A DNA stretch of 64,000 nucleotides from Heterocephalus glaber (Eukaryota; Chordata; Mammalia; Rodentia; Bathyergidae): NCBI RefSeq assembly GCF_000247695.1, contig NW_004624848.1:1619940-1683939 (forward strand), read 5' to 3'. A program made the translations under genes and the position numbers. Shown here piece after piece: positions 37,511-50,565 of the stretch; position 1 is the first letter of the stretch; each line of letters begins with the position of its first letter. The notes under the pieces are model-generated. The model was not told where the DNA came from, ran no database searches, and worked only from the letters and a program-made list of their open reading frames with translations.

Positions 37511-38859
37511 CAGTTATTTTTTGAGGATTCCTGACCTCCTGATTTTCAGTTTATAAAGTTATATACACTTCAGCTAATTTTTTTTTAAATTTGTGAAAAA
37601 ATTTGTATCAACTTTCTCATATTATAAAACTGAATATAAGCCAGTTTGGGTAAATCGAAGATGTAAATATTTATTAAACATTGCTTATTTGCATCTGTTA
37701 TACAGTTAGCAATCATCATGTACTCTGTGCTAAAGCAATTTTGTGTTTCACAAACAATTATAAAAATCACAGTACTTAGTTTCTGCTCTTCAAAAGTTTA
37801 GCAATCTAGTCAGTAGAATGAACATTATAACATAATTAGAAAATTTCTTGGTCTTAATATTTTAGCCAGGTCTTTAAGATTATGAAATTGAGCCTTCCAA
37901 ATAAGAATGAAGTGAGTCGCTGCTGTCCCAAAGCTAGCGCACACGTTTCTCCTGACCACGCGCAGGAGGAACATCCCCAGTGCCCAGGAGGACTCTGTCC
38001 TGGGAAACCAGAGCCCCTGCCAGAGCCGTGCGTCCCATGGAAGGGCGCTCCTTGCTTCCTTCGCTTCAGACCAGAGGCCTTGAGCAGTGCAGAGAGTGGC
38101 TCTTTCGGGTGGACATGACCACCACGCATAGCCAGCAGTGGCCCTGCTTCCGTGGATAGCCTCCTGGATGGGTGAATGTTTTACAGGCCATGATAAATGA
38201 TGACGATCTATTACGTGGATCGACCAGGTGGAGTCTTTTGTGCATGGGGAAGGCAGGACAGCGTGTGGCGTGGGTGAAGACACAGAGACTCAGATGCATC
38301 TGTGTGTGGTTAGAAACGAGGCCAGGCTGACTGGGAAGGGATCTGCCTGGCTTGGGCGAGTAGAGGATTGCATGAGAAGGTGAGTGGAGGTCGCATTTGG
38401 GGCCCTGGACGTTGGGTAAGGGATTGGGGTTTTATCCTCCAGGTGCAAATGCTCACATCCGTCACCTGATGGGCGATGTCTTCTTTCAGGTGGCTGAACC
38501 CCAGTTACGCAGAGCAGAAAGACAGGAGGGAAAGTTTCAAGGCAAGCAGACAAGGTTCGAACTAAGCCTGGGGCATGGTTTTAGGGTCTCGCCAAGTAAA
38601 GAGAAGGAAGAGCTGCTGTGATAGTGTTTTATTATAAGAAATGTTATTGTAATCTGACTTCTAAAAGGAACTCATAGTTACTATGGAAACATTGAAAATA
38701 TGATAAAGAAAATCATGCATTGTGGTTTAAACCTTAGATAAGCAATCTTTGTAGAAACTTTGGGTCTTTTTATTTTGTTTTAGTTTATGCATATTAGGAT
38801 CATGGTTTGTTAAAAATGTATGTTTGTGCATTTATCTTAAACTATTAAGTATTTGTAGA

Positions 38860-39970
38860 TTTTCATCACCTTTTGTTAGTAAAACTTTCTGGTGATCTCA
38901 TTTTTAATGGCTGTGCACTATTTAACTTTTTGGATAGCAAAATGAATTATTCCATTATTAGACATTTAATTTCCAGCTAGAATTTTATCATTATAAACAC
39001 TGCTATAAATGAACATCAACAACCATAAATGCTTTATTTTATGCTTTTTTTTCTGTATTTCTTCTTGCCTGTTTCAGTTTTAAGTCTGTCACTCGTCTCT
39101 CTACACGTTGGAAACTGGGAAAGGGTAGTTCTTACTGAGTTTCAAAAGCCCTTGCTGTGACTGAAGTCTGTGACTTACTGGGGCCTGCCATTTAGTCTTG
39201 GGTGGTCTAATCCACCCCACCCTGGCCCGTGTAGTTGCTTCCACGGCATCTCTCTCTCACACAAGGCTGCGATTCCTGCCTTTGCACACTTCCAGTGCAC
39301 ACCTGAAAGGCTGTGCATCTCCAGGCTCATTCCAGGGGCACGAGAGGCCCGGAACCCCAGTGCCCAGTGCACACTGGCGCCCTCTGCCTGCCCAATGGCT
39401 GGTGTCTTGCTCACTCTTCTGCAGGCAGAGCTCAGGAGTGCCAGGCCACTGCGTCCCCCTGTCCACCGTAAATTCACTATGATCTCATCTCTGAAGTGGT
39501 GCCTCCTTTTTCGTATGTGAATCAATACCTCATTTTTGTTTTGCATGGGATAATGAAAGTTAGCCTGTTTTCTTATTATTTAGATTTCTGCATATTCTAT
39601 TTATTAAGCATATTCTTTTATTTTTAGCATAGTTTCAAGCTTCTTGTCTCAAAGTCTGCTCATTATTCCCCCCTATGGAATTATCTTCTCCTGATTGGTG
39701 TGTTCTGCATGCTAATCTTGTGACAGTCATGTATGTAGTTTGGCAAAGTGTTTCCCCCTCGCTCTCCTCCAATCTCTTAATCTTAATAAGTCTTTTGTTA
39801 AAAAAAATGAAGACAAATTTATCAGGTTGATCATTTATGGTTTAGGCATTTTCTATCTTCACTAAAAAGTTATTCACCAGTGTCAAAGACTTATCACCCA
39901 TAATTTATTCTAGTTCTCATGAGTTATTTTATCTTAATATTTTAATTCATGTGGCACTGAGTTTCAAGCC
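38860..39970 (-). mobile_element. Old L1 fragment(s)
   Basis: TTTTTAATGGCTGTGCACTA, the GACATTTAATTTCCAGC stretch and CACTGCTATAAATGAACATC (38.9-39.02 kb) follow the reverse complement of an old L1 3' region. Similar antisense L1-like sequence resumes at about 39.6-39.97 kb. A GC-richer unique segment (39.1-39.5 kb) lies between. Heavily diverged; borders are loose. Confidence 0.45.
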
Positions 39971-40323
39971 ATTTTCCAGAATGGGGAATATTGAAAAATA
40001 GAGTAAAAGAAAAATTAGGACAATTGTATTACATTTTCCATTGTGTATCTGTAATTGAATCGTGAAAACGGCTTTCAATGTGCAGAAGATATCTAGATGC
40101 GTGGTACATAGTAATGGAAATTAAGATCTTTTTCATGTGATTTCACAGAAAACCTATCAGAGTTCATCTGTGTGAAAATCGTTGCACAATAATTCTGCCT
40201 AGTTGAGTTCAATGCAGCTTTGCTTCCCATGTGTTCTCACCCTTGCCCACGTTGGTGAGTAATTATGGCAGGAACACACTGTCAGTTTTATAGTAATTAA
40301 CAGAGGATTCGCTCTGCTTTCAG

Positions 40324-40531
40324 CAAGTTGCAGAGGTGGGGAGTCCTTCGGTGTTGCCCCCTTCGGCTTTGCCCCTGGAGCTGCTCAATAATGCCATCTC
40401 GGCCTTCAGTACCTTGGAAGAACTCATTCGCTATCTCGAGCCGGACAGGTGGCAGCTGGACCTGGAAGATCTGTACAGGCCCTCTTGGCAGCTCCTGGGC
40501 AAGGCTTTCGTGTTTGGAAGAAAATCCAAAG
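40324..40531 (+). CDS. PDGFC: PDGFC exon 4: CUB end and hinge
   Basis: This 208-nt exon encodes 69 residues plus the first base of a split codon (human residues 166-234). It starts QVAEVGSPSVLPPSALPLEL and ends LLGKAFVFGRKSK. This is the hinge between the latency-conferring CUB domain and the growth factor domain. In human PDGF-C the plasmin/tPA cleavage region is the basic cluster at residues 231-234. Here it reads R-K-S-K, so the Arg at 231 is kept and the last position is Lys, where human has Arg. The acceptor is CTTTCAG (AG at 40322-40323) and the donor is AAAG|GTAAGC at 40532. Phase 1 at the donor matches the two bases that open exon 5. The hinge differs from human just after the exon 3 join, as expected for a flexible linker. 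Confidence 0.97.
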
Positions 40532-42708
40532 GTAAGCTCCTCTTCAGATTAGACCCTTGTTTCATATTTTAGCAACTAACGTTTCAGATTCATCTGCCTC
40601 AACTTCTAAATAGGAGAGTTTAAAATTCTTCAGTGATGTATGTATTTAAATAATCCCCTTTCTTATCATTTGAGCTTATTTATATATTAAAGGAGAATAG
40701 AGACAAAAGGAGTCCCTTAACTGTGACCCAGTGGGCTTGGTAATTTAAGAGATACTTCTGAAAGTTCCAGTCATTTTTAATCTTCTGAAATAGCATGTTG
40801 ATGAATTTTATTCCATTTTGTAAGAATCATTGCTTACTCTAGTCTACCTTTGGAGCACACTGATTTATAGATTCAAGGGGAATTATCATAGCTGTGAAGC
40901 AAGATTTGGGACTGGAAGGTGGGGAGGCTCTATAAAAATCATTAGCATTCTTTCTCCCATGGTGACAGATGCATTCATTTATATTTCCTAAGCCTAGAAA
41001 GTTCTCAATGTGTAAAATAGCAATGGATAGACAGAAAAATAAAGTGAGATGTTTCCAAGGTAGAGTTTATAGCAAGAAAATGATGACCTAAAGGAAATCA
41101 CACCATGATAGCTTTTCTTCAGATAAATTTGCTTTTGAAATTATCACTTTTGGCCAAACAGGAAAAATCTCATTTTAAGAGTGAAAGTACTGATGACTAA
41201 ATCTAAATCCATGCGATAAAGAAATTGCCATTAATGTTAGCTGAGCTTTCAAGAAGGTTAGCTGGGTTTCCTAGGAAACTTAGAAATGCCAAGCATTCCT
41301 ATCAGACACAAATGGAAAGGCAATAGGAATAACAGGATGGCTCAAAAAATTTGTTTCAGTCTGTCACAGCCTTGAAATGAATGCAGAGTCATTCTATAGA
41401 AAGTAATGATGGCCTGGAGAAGGCGTGGAAGGAACAGTGTTTCGTTAATTGGAGCTGCTCAGGAGGGGAGATGGCCCCAGACTCGTTCTAAATCTTGTCA
41501 GAAAGAAACCCGACTCCTGCCTTTTCCAGCACAGATTTGCAGCCCTTTGGATGATGAGCTTTAATCTCAGCGGGTCAGGTTCAGACTTGCAGCACTCTGG
41601 TATTTTGCCATGCCTGCAGACTGGGTTTCCTTTTGGAAAAATTTGAAATGCCTGTTCAAGTGCATGGGCAGCTGAATCCTGTCCAGATGCTGAATGCTGT
41701 TACACATCTAAGAGATTTGATCTTGATGAATAACTTGATGAATAACCTACCAACAACACTTCCCCTCCCTCCCACTTAGGAACAGGAAGGTGAAGATCAG
41801 CAACACTGGCTGAAACACCCATGAATAGAGCTTTTGTTGGCAAATGTGAAATAGATTATCATGTGCATCTGTAAGAAGCAGGGGCAGTGAGCAAAACGTT
41901 TCTAAGCTCAGATCTACTTTTGTGACAGCTGATTTCTGGATTCTAGCCTAAAATCCTACCTTCCAGCCACATCTTTATCCCTAAATTTCTCTGCCTGTTT
42001 CTCAAAGATTTGGCCTGAGGCTGACACGCATTTAAAAGCATCCAGAGCTGCACCATATCTTTCAAATATTCATTTAACACTTTGCAAATTGAAGCCTTTT
42101 GGAGTTTGCCAAAACTATTAACTTTTTAAGCATAGAGTAAGTGTGAGCACAGCAGTGTATATTTTTGGAACTTTACATAAACTAAAATGCAGGTGTGGCA
42201 TAACATCTATATAGACAAAACCAACTCCCCTCTTGAGAATCATTGTACAAGGGAACAGGAGTAAAACTTTTAAAAGCTTCTAATTAGACACTGAAACAGA
42301 TTTTCCCCAGAATAAACATATCACAGTGTTACCACATTCATCTTAGAAAGACCACCCTTGGATTGTGTTACAATAACACAATATCCTTGGATTGAATAAC
42401 TTAAAAGAATGAAAGACTAACAAAGTAAAATGTGACCATAATTCTTAATGTCAGTATTATCTTTCTTAGTGAAACTTAGAATATTAGTGAAATTTGCTCT
42501 AGAAATCATGATTTTGACTAGCTGTGTGGTCAAATTCTTTGTTCTTTAGAAAGACAAACTAATGTACACACCCTGTCTCAGGCAGTAATTATATAAAGGA
42601 AAAAAGAACCGAAAGGCTGAGTTCTATATTACCAATAATTTGTAGAGCAAAACTTCTTAATATTATAGTTAAGCTAATAAAAATATGCCTTGGAACATAA
42701 TCATATGC

Positions 42709-42715
42709 TTGCTTC

Positions 42716-42753
<38 letters not shown>

Positions 42754-42862
42754 TTCCTCAATTCCTTCCTTCCTCTCTTTCTCTTTCTTTCTCCCTCTAT
42801 CTCTTGCTCTTTCTTTCTCTCCTTCCTTCCTCTGTTTCCTTCCTTCCTCCTCTCTCTCCTCT
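42709..42862. repeat. (CTTT/CTTC)n microsatellite
   Basis: About 150 bp of near-pure pyrimidine, starting as clean CTTT units and decaying into CTTC and TCTC units. Confidence 0.95.
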
Positions 42863-44794
42863 AGCAGTTCTGTGTAGTGTTTGGAGAATTTGTGATATAA
42901 TATTATTCTCCCAGTACTTGCTTTAACAAAGTTTATATGTATTTGAAGCCTTAGGATTAGGAAGCATAGATTACAAAGATGATAAGCCACTTTAACCCCC
43001 TAAATTGTCTCTTTAGCCCAGGGTGGCCTGGATGCATGTTTTTCTGCTACTTTACTTCCCAATTCTTCCTCTGGCCTGAGTTTTTAATTCATAAGCTTCT
43101 ACTGCAGGAAAAAAGAAAAATGGTATTTTCTCAGTCAAGCTTAACTAGTGCTTTGAAAAAGGCTGTTGACTTGTGTGTCAAATGTGATAAATGAGTGGAA
43201 GCGAAGTTGAAAGTGTGTTTAAATTTTCATGTTGCAGCAGGTATTGTAACTTACTGCGCTTGGGAAATCTACCTAAGCTTTTATTGTGGCTAAGTGAACA
43301 TTCAAAGAGAACATACATAGTCTTGTTTTCTAGCGTCATGAACTAGTGCGTCTAAAACTATTTGGGGAAGGTGAATGTCCTTTGAAAGCTAAGAGCTTCA
43401 TTCACCTTCTGAAGAAGATAGATCTTAAACAGCATTGGAAACTGGGAGCCAGCTTCTATGTCTGTGTGTGTTTTCATACTTTCTCCCCTCTGGCCCACAC
43501 TTTATCTTCTGGAGGTAAGTAAGATCTAGATTCAATAAGATCACCTGTATTTTGAGCAATAAAAGAGAAATCTGCTCATATACAGTGTGCAGCAGAATGA
43601 AACCAGGTAAAATATGTGACATCATTTAACCTAATGATCTTACTGATTTTATCACAGATATATTGGTTTTTTTCTGGGCCCTTGAAAAAAATGAACTTAT
43701 TTTCTCTTAAATATTTAAAAGTTTTCACAGCATTGTTTTCAGATTAAAAATCTTCACTCAAATAAAAACTGATTTTCTATTGAACCAGAAAAATATTATT
43801 TTAGCTGATAGTGTTGAAATGGACCTGCTGAATTAGTCTGACTAGGTGCGTTCCTACTACTTGACCTAGGTTTTCCTCAGTCATATAGTTATCATGTTTG
43901 TAATTCATAATTACATATGCATAATTCTATAATATATTTCTTAGAAATAATAAAACTGTCACTTTGATGAGAAAATCTTGATCATATATATTACAATGCC
44001 AAGAAGACAAACGTTTAGATTATAAAATTATTTAAAATGCAACAATTAATTTTTTTAATTAGATTTCCCTGATGGTTATAATTATTTGAAAACATCTTTA
44101 ATTAGAAAGTATTTCTTTCAATTCATGTTTTCAAAGTTTCTTATACTAGTGTAAAAGTATTTAACCATGTTTCTTATATTTTAGGCAATAGCTCTAATTG
44201 TTAAAAAAAACTTCCTGGAAAAACAAAGAGCCCTTTATGTGTATGTTAACATTTTCATGTAGGGGAGGTTTTATTATAAGAGCAGAAGTTGTTAGAAAGT
44301 ACGACTTCAAAGGTATTGGGATTTATGGTCTTTGTTTAGACTAAGTAGATCTCTTCAGCTTTCTATCCTCCCTCAGCTAAATGATGGAACAGATGTTTCT
44401 TAGATTAAAGAGTTAGTATATAGGTAAATAAATATATAAAGTATGAAAAAAGAGGTAATAGGAAAAGAGAAAGAGAAAAATTTATATTTGAAGTATGTTC
44501 CTGCCGTCTGTTTCTAGTTTCACTCCAGGGTGGTGTTAGAGCTCACCTTGCAGAGTTTCGTCCTTTGGATACGTTAAGACCTTTATTGTTGCATGAGCAT
44601 GGGCCATTTTGAATAAAAATAAGTATGTCAATTAATTAATTTGCAGAATAGGGAAATCCATGCAGGTGGAGAGTCTGCAGAGGCTGCCTAGATAGAGGGA
44701 GCGATGAGGAGGTGATGGGAGTGGTAGCCTTCTGCTTGGGGATGACCAGAATGATCACACCTGACTGATCAGGATGCGCAGCTCTGTCAGATGC

Positions 44795-44885
44795 TAAAAT
44801 GAACTGAATCATACACCTTCATTTTGTAAATTGTACAGTATGCAAATTTTTGTTCAGTAAAATTGTTATTTTCATTAAAAAAGAA
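44795..44885 (+). mobile_element. L1 3' end, old
   Basis: AAAATGAACTGAATCATACA, then TTTGTAAATTGTACAGTATG and a terminal A run follow an old L1 3' terminus in sense. The 170 bp upstream may belong to the same element. Confidence 0.5.
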
Positions 44886-45957
44886 CCCCAAAGAATATAT
44901 ATAATATGACTTTCTTAAAATTTTTAGAGTCATTGTGTTTCATGGCATTTCTAAAGAAAGACAGAGCTGTAAAGCAGAAATTAAAATGATATTAAAAGGA
45001 TTTATTCTAATAATTAACTACTATTCAAGTGCTAGGTAATGTATAAATTCACAGTAAATACGGCATGTTATGTTCGTGTAAGCTTTCTGAGACAGAATCA
45101 TTTTGTAGTTAAAAACAGTGGCTCTTTGAGGATTTACTGTAACCATCTAATGAAAGGGTATTTTGTGTAGTCGTCATAAGTAGGAACTTCAAAAAATGAA
45201 GCACAAAATAGTTAAACAGCTTGCTACAAGAATGGAGACAATGGCCTCCAATTAGACATCTCTTTCATCTTTTAGCTGGGGGAGAACAGAAATCAAAAGG
45301 AATCTACTCTAAGTTTTAAAAAGCGTATATACCTAATACTCCGGGAAGCTGTGCTTTCTAACAACTTCTGGTGTTACAATAAAACATTTTCTTTTTACTT
45401 ATGGTTCATTCAGCTGTCTTGAGAAATACATATTCTTCATCCCCTTTCTGCATATTATGTTTCTTACTGCCAGTAAGATTATAGAAGGTTCTCTTGACTG
45501 GCTTCAGTAAGTTGTTCACTAATTGAATATGCCTATTACCCTTTTAAACATTATATTTGTTTTTTAATCAAAGCGTTCATCGTTTTACACAGTACTCTTC
45601 TCTCCAATGCCCTCTCTTTGTCTACTTTCTTACAAAGGTTAAAAGGTGTAGCCCCCTTTTTCTCTATGAAGTTTCCTATTTATAGCTCTCAACTGTTGGG
45701 TTGGCTCTGTTCATCATATTGCACAATGGTGTCTCTTTATTGGTCACCAAGTCATAATGAAGCGTTGTTTACCATGAAATGAAACATCAATTTGCAAGCT
45801 GTATAGCCTTACAACCTAGTTAAAATTCGAAGGGATGTTGTTCGAGTAACTATTCACGAAATAGCTGGATTTCTTTATGAAAGTGCTCTATGAAGTACAT
45901 TTGGGCTCAAAGCATGAACGTTCATTTTTTTTTCTTTGCTCTTCTTCTGCCCCGTAG

Positions 45958-46175
45958 TGGTAGACCTGAACCTTATAAAAGAGGAGGTGAGATTGTACAG
46001 CTGCACCCCTCGGAACTTCTCGGTGTCCATACGGGAGGAACTGAAGAGAACCGATACCATTTTCTGGCCAGGTTGCCTCCTGGTTAAACGCTGCGGTGGG
46101 AACTGTGCCTGCTGTCTCCACAGCTGCAATGAGTGTCAGTGTGTTCCAAGCAAAGTCACGAAAAAATACCATGAG
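45958..46175 (+). CDS. PDGFC: PDGFC exon 5: cystine-knot growth factor domain
   Basis: This 218-nt exon completes the split codon to give Val 235 and encodes through residue 307 (VVDLNLIKEEVRLYSC to KVTKKYHE). It carries the core PDGF/VEGF-type knot, with cysteines at 250, 274, 280, 284, 286, 287, 291, 294 and 296. It includes the family signature WPGCLLVKRCGGNCACC. Knowledge of the family assigns 250-294, 280-335 and 287-337 as intrachain bonds and 274 and 286 as interchain bonds. All these positions are present here or in exon 6. An N-F-S glycosylation sequon is visible at residue 254. The exon boundary falls right after the basic hinge motif, so exon structure and domain structure coincide. 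The donor is GAG|GTGGGT at 46176. The domain is nearly identical to human. Confidence 0.98.
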
Positions 46176-46927
46176 GTGGGTGTGTCGCGTGCTCTTTTCA
46201 GCTTCCCTCAGGTACTGTGCATCTTACAACCAACCCTGAGCCTGAAATGGATGTATATGTAGGAAGGAGATGTAGCATCCATGGGGTGGCAGGGTTTATA
46301 AATAGTTTGTTTCTACTTTTTAAAAATCAGGATCTTTAGTTTTAAAATCCAGAGATTACAGATTTAGAATGCTTATTCTCCCATAGTTTAGCATGGGTGG
46401 TCAGTGAAGTTTTTACTACTGATACAAAAAAGAGAATGTGTTTTTTTGGAGGGGAAAGAACTCAGTGAATCTTTCCAACTTTTAAACTTTTTAAACTGTG
46501 AAGGGAAAATATTTTAAAGACAAGCTTAGAGATAAGTCATATTCTATTTTGGAAAAGGAGATCTTTGAAATTTATTTTTATGTTTGGGTCCCTGTGGGCA
46601 CATAAATCCCAAGAGAACCTATTCATATTTATACTACTCTTTGTGTTATTTATGTTGCCTCAAATAGCATGCTCAATGTTTTATGAATTTTTCACCCTTT
46701 TACTCCTTTATTCTCTGGAATTAAGGAAAATGTTATATGGAATATTAGTCATTCTTACTTTCAAAGGCTTGGGGACTGTGGGCCTTGTACCCTTAAAATA
46801 GTCACTAGTGCTGGGATAACCCTAATTAAACCCTGCTGTCTCCCCTCAGCACTTTGTAGCATACACACAGCACACAAAATGCCTTTTTGGTGAGCCAGTT
46901 TTTTCTCTATAAAATATTTACCTTATA

Positions 46928-46996
46928 GTTTTCAATTAGCAATAATCACGCCTCAGATAAACCTCATTGGCTACGATACTGCCACTGCACAAAGCT
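46928..46996 (-). pseudogene. U4 snRNA pseudogene, 3'-truncated
   Basis: Read on the - strand this 69-nt segment begins AGCTTTGTGCAGTGGCAGTA and ends GCTAATTGAAAAC, matching the first 69 bases of U4 snRNA. It differs at three positions (8, 42 and 49), all C to T within CpG. The 3' half, including the Sm site and 3' stem-loops, is absent and there is no poly(A). ATATTTACCTTATA flanks it perfectly at 46914-46927 and 46998-47011, a 14-bp target duplication, so it was inserted by retroposition. It lacks the upstream promoter elements of a real U4 gene and cannot make a functional snRNA. Confidence 0.92.
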
Positions 46997-47259
46997 TATA
47001 TTTACCTTATACTAAGCCAAGATCTACCCTTCTGACTTCATTTCAGTACATCTTTATTATTTTATTTTTGTCTTCAAATAAAACAATGCAGAATAAATAC
47101 CTTCTTAAGAAAGACAGTGGTGAAACCCGCCTCTGTTAGGAAATTTAAACATGTTGTTTCATTAACTGTACCTCCTAGAACATGATTTTCCTACCCTTCA
47201 TCAGCACTCTCTTAGTAGCTGAGAAAGTGGGAAATGAAAGCCCTAAGTTCCGGAAGACC

Positions 47260-47345
47260 AGGGATCTTGTTTCCATCCCAGATCTACCATTCCCTTGTTG
47301 TGACTGTCATCAGGATACTTAACCTTTGTGAAAAGGGTGTGAAAG
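47260..47345 (+). mobile_element. MIR SINE fragment
   Basis: CCAGATCTACCATTCCCTTG, TTGTGACTGTCATCAGG and TACTTAACCTTTGTG follow the sense MIR core. Confidence 0.45.
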
Positions 47346-48188
47346 TTGATGTTCTCAGATTTCCCCTGCCTTTGTTATTCCACAGCAGATATACTGTACT
47401 GGATGGCAGTCTTTTAGGAGGCAATATCCCAAACTAATAATCTGTAATTAAAAATAGGATTATTTACTGTCACTATTCATGCTTAACTTCCATTTCCATG
47501 CCACCAGCTTCTCAAGGTCCTGTTGTCTGGGCCCAGTTGCAGGAAGCAGCTGGCCAGGGCCGGGCAGCGGTCCCTAGGTGAGAGGTGCATGCAGGCCAGT
47601 CTTCTTGCCACTCTCTGAACTGGGAATTTGGTCAGCAGCAGCAGTGGCATCTCTAATATGGCAGCTCTCAAACAACGTTAAAATTGAAATGCTGCCAAGG
47701 CTGGGCGGATGTGAGGGTCGCCTGGCATAACATTAAAAGGTGCCGTGAGAATACAGATTCCTCCAGGAGGATCTTTTCCCACCTAAAATCACTCAGTTTT
47801 AAAGTTATGAAAGTAGATACTTCGTTCTCTTGGATTGAGGAAAACATAAGATGGAGAATTAGTAACTTTTACTTTTAAAGCCTTGGGAACTGTAGACATT
47901 GAACACTTAATATTTCCATTTCATAATTTTCAAACTGGTGAGATTTTACCTATTCTCATGGTACAGAAGGCAGAACTGCTGTTCCCTCCCTCTCGGGGTT
48001 TCGGGGCCACAGGGCTGAGTCGCCCCCCGAAGCTCTCTGCACACAGGCTCGCTGGGCGGTGCTTGCCTTCGGCTGGGGTGGAGCCCCCATGCCTGGTGGC
48101 AGATTGCCCAGAGGGACTATGTGGAGGAAGGCGAAGTGTGGGTGGGTGTCCTGGGGTTTCTCTCCCAGCTAACTTTAACAAAACAAAA

Positions 48189-48247
48189 CATGCGCCTGCT
48201 GCACAAGTGCAAGGACCCGAGTTCGATACCCGGTACAAAAAAAAAAA
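48189..48247 (+). mobile_element. ID-type SINE, 5'-truncated
   Basis: ATGCGCCTGCTGCACAAGTG, GACCCGAGTTCGATACCCGG (box B) and a terminal A run. The box A half is missing. Confidence 0.75.
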
Positions 48248-48319
48248 CCCATGAAAAACAGCTACCAAATCCATGAGCACTCCAGCCAGGACTGCTGCGG
48301 AGGTGTGTTTTACAATGAT

Positions 48320-48983
<664 letters not shown>

Positions 48984-50404
48984 CTCTGAGTCTCTGACCC
49001 CTGAGCTTTTATCAGCACCTCAACCAGCAACTCTCATATTTGGAGTCACTATTCCAAGAGCTGTAAAATCCGGAGCCGGCTTCCTGGTTGCAGAGACTGT
49101 ATCTCCTACTAAACCAGTCCACAGGCCAAATGTCCCTCTCCATCTTACACCCATCGGCTACTTTTTAAATTCTCGTTAGATTTAGGGTCATCCAGAAGTG
49201 CCACTGAACTCGTAGTATCTGTTTCCAAGCCTTGGATAATGCAAACACTCTTGTTTGGGCCAAGGGTGCAGGCAGCCCCGGTAGACTCTGTGTGCTTCTT
49301 CCGGGATGCCATTAACTCATCACACACCGCAGATCTGTTTGCAGACACAGCATGGACCTGTGCACACCTATGTACTAGACAACTATGGGTATTTTTTCTA
49401 ATTATATATTAATAACTATATGTCCATTCATTAGTGGCTCACAAATATCTCTAATAGAATTGTAAAGAAATATAATTATAAAATCATCTGGACTATGTGT
49501 AATACAGTTATTTTCACTAACAATAATGCCCTAATTTTTAAATATTTTGGAAATCATCAGTTGTTCTGTGATAGTATTTTAGTATATTTATCTTATGGAG
49601 AAAGGGCTATTTGTTGACACAATTCAGAATTTCTGAGGCCTAAATTTATTTTCATTCCTGTATTTTGCAGCTTAAGTCTAGTACCACCAATACATAAATG
49701 AAGTTATTTTAAAGCATAACTTAAAGTTGTTCAAAGTTATTAAATAATTGGGCACTGTTAATCTAGACCTACAGACTTAGTTCATTTAAAGACATGCCCA
49801 TATCTTGGACCTTAATTCTTTTTATTGGTTGTCCCAGTTTTCAACTGAAAGATTTCTCCACTTCACAGAAATAGGAGAAGCAAAACTAGAATGTAGAAGC
49901 TCTCATATATCTGCCTCATCCCTCTATCAGCTTTCATAGGTATTAGGGTTGAATAATTGTGAAAATTAAAAGGCTCATAAAATATGTCATCACGTTACAG
50001 CATGATAATATTATTGCATAATGTTATTTGTGAGATTCAGTTTGCTTTTGCATCAAAGACTCAGTCTCTTTGTTAGAGATATTTTAGTCATAGAAATACA
50101 TTTCCTTAATAATTTCTCTATCTCCTAAATAGGAGTTGTCACAAAAGTAATTCAGGTACTTTACATGTGTGTAAACTTGTATGTCCTTCACCCTTGAAGC
50201 GATTTTTAGGGTCCTGCCCATCCTCACCTAATGACTGGCTCATTCTCAGTGATACCAGTGCTGTAAAGATAGCCCATGGTGGAGAACTTGTATGATTTCA
50301 AAATCATTGTCTGTTTTTCATTGTTTCTACCAAATTGAGAGCTAAAGAAAACAAAGATCACTTTACAGTGTAGTTCTTGAAAACACACGCTCCAGGAGGA
50401 GTCA

Positions 50405-50565
50405 TCCCAGTTTGAATCTAGCATTTGTTAGCTATGTAATTTTTCAGCAAATCACTTGATCCTCAGTTTTCTGATCTGTAACAGTGAGGGTCCAGTGAGT
50501 TGATGTGTACAGAACACTTAGAACAGGAGCTGACACATGCTAAGCCCTGAATGTACCAGCTGTTC
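50405..50565 (+). mobile_element. MIR SINE
   Basis: CAGTTTGAATCTAGCATTTG, GCTATGTAATTTTTCAGCAA, CTCAGTTTTCTGATCTGTAA and ACACTTAGAACAGGAGCTGA follow the sense MIR consensus across most of its length. Confidence 0.75.

Larger units (their letters stand above)
9316..40323 (+). other. PDGFC: PDGFC intron 3 (31.0 kb)
   Basis: This is the largest intron in the window, running from donor GTAAGT at 9316 to acceptor TTTCAG ending at 40323. It contains no recognised protein-coding exon. It holds three adjacent ID SINEs (10.7-11.3 kb), an L1 3' end sitting between the halves of a B1-ID pair (16.7-17.1 kb), a CpG-containing patch (about 21.0-21.4 kb), a B1 (24.8 kb) and a 5'-inverted L1 (26.3-27.3 kb). 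A C/T-rich stretch covers 28.2-29.6 kb. Further along are an ID SINE (30.9 kb), B1-ID dimers (31.6, 34.5, 37.4 kb), an assembly gap, a probable processed retrocopy (from 32.27 kb) and old antisense L1 sequence (38.9-39.97 kb). In the parts not listed separately (for example 9.3-10.7, 11.3-13.5, 17.2-19.0, 19.2-20.9, 22.7-24.8, 27.3-28.2, 35.0-37.3 and 37.5-38.8 kb) I see only AT-rich unique or highly decayed sequence. Confidence 0.9.
40532..45957 (+). other. PDGFC: PDGFC intron 4 (5.4 kb)
   Basis: The intron runs from donor GTAAGC to an acceptor preceded by a long T-rich tract and ending CCCCGTAG at 45957. It contains a pyrimidine tetranucleotide repeat (42709-42862) and an L1 3' end (about 44795-44885). 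The remainder (40.5-42.7, 42.9-44.6 and 44.9-45.9 kb) is AT-rich with no gene, RNA or repeat that I can name. Confidence 0.9.

Noticed and set aside
38180..38600. Possible old interspersed repeat or retrocopy, given an unusual GC-rich composition
   Set aside because: Some words recall a common old mammalian repeat, but I could not assign a family or borders.
46928..46996. Functional U4 snRNA gene
   Set aside because: The 3' half and Sm site are missing and it sits between target duplications.
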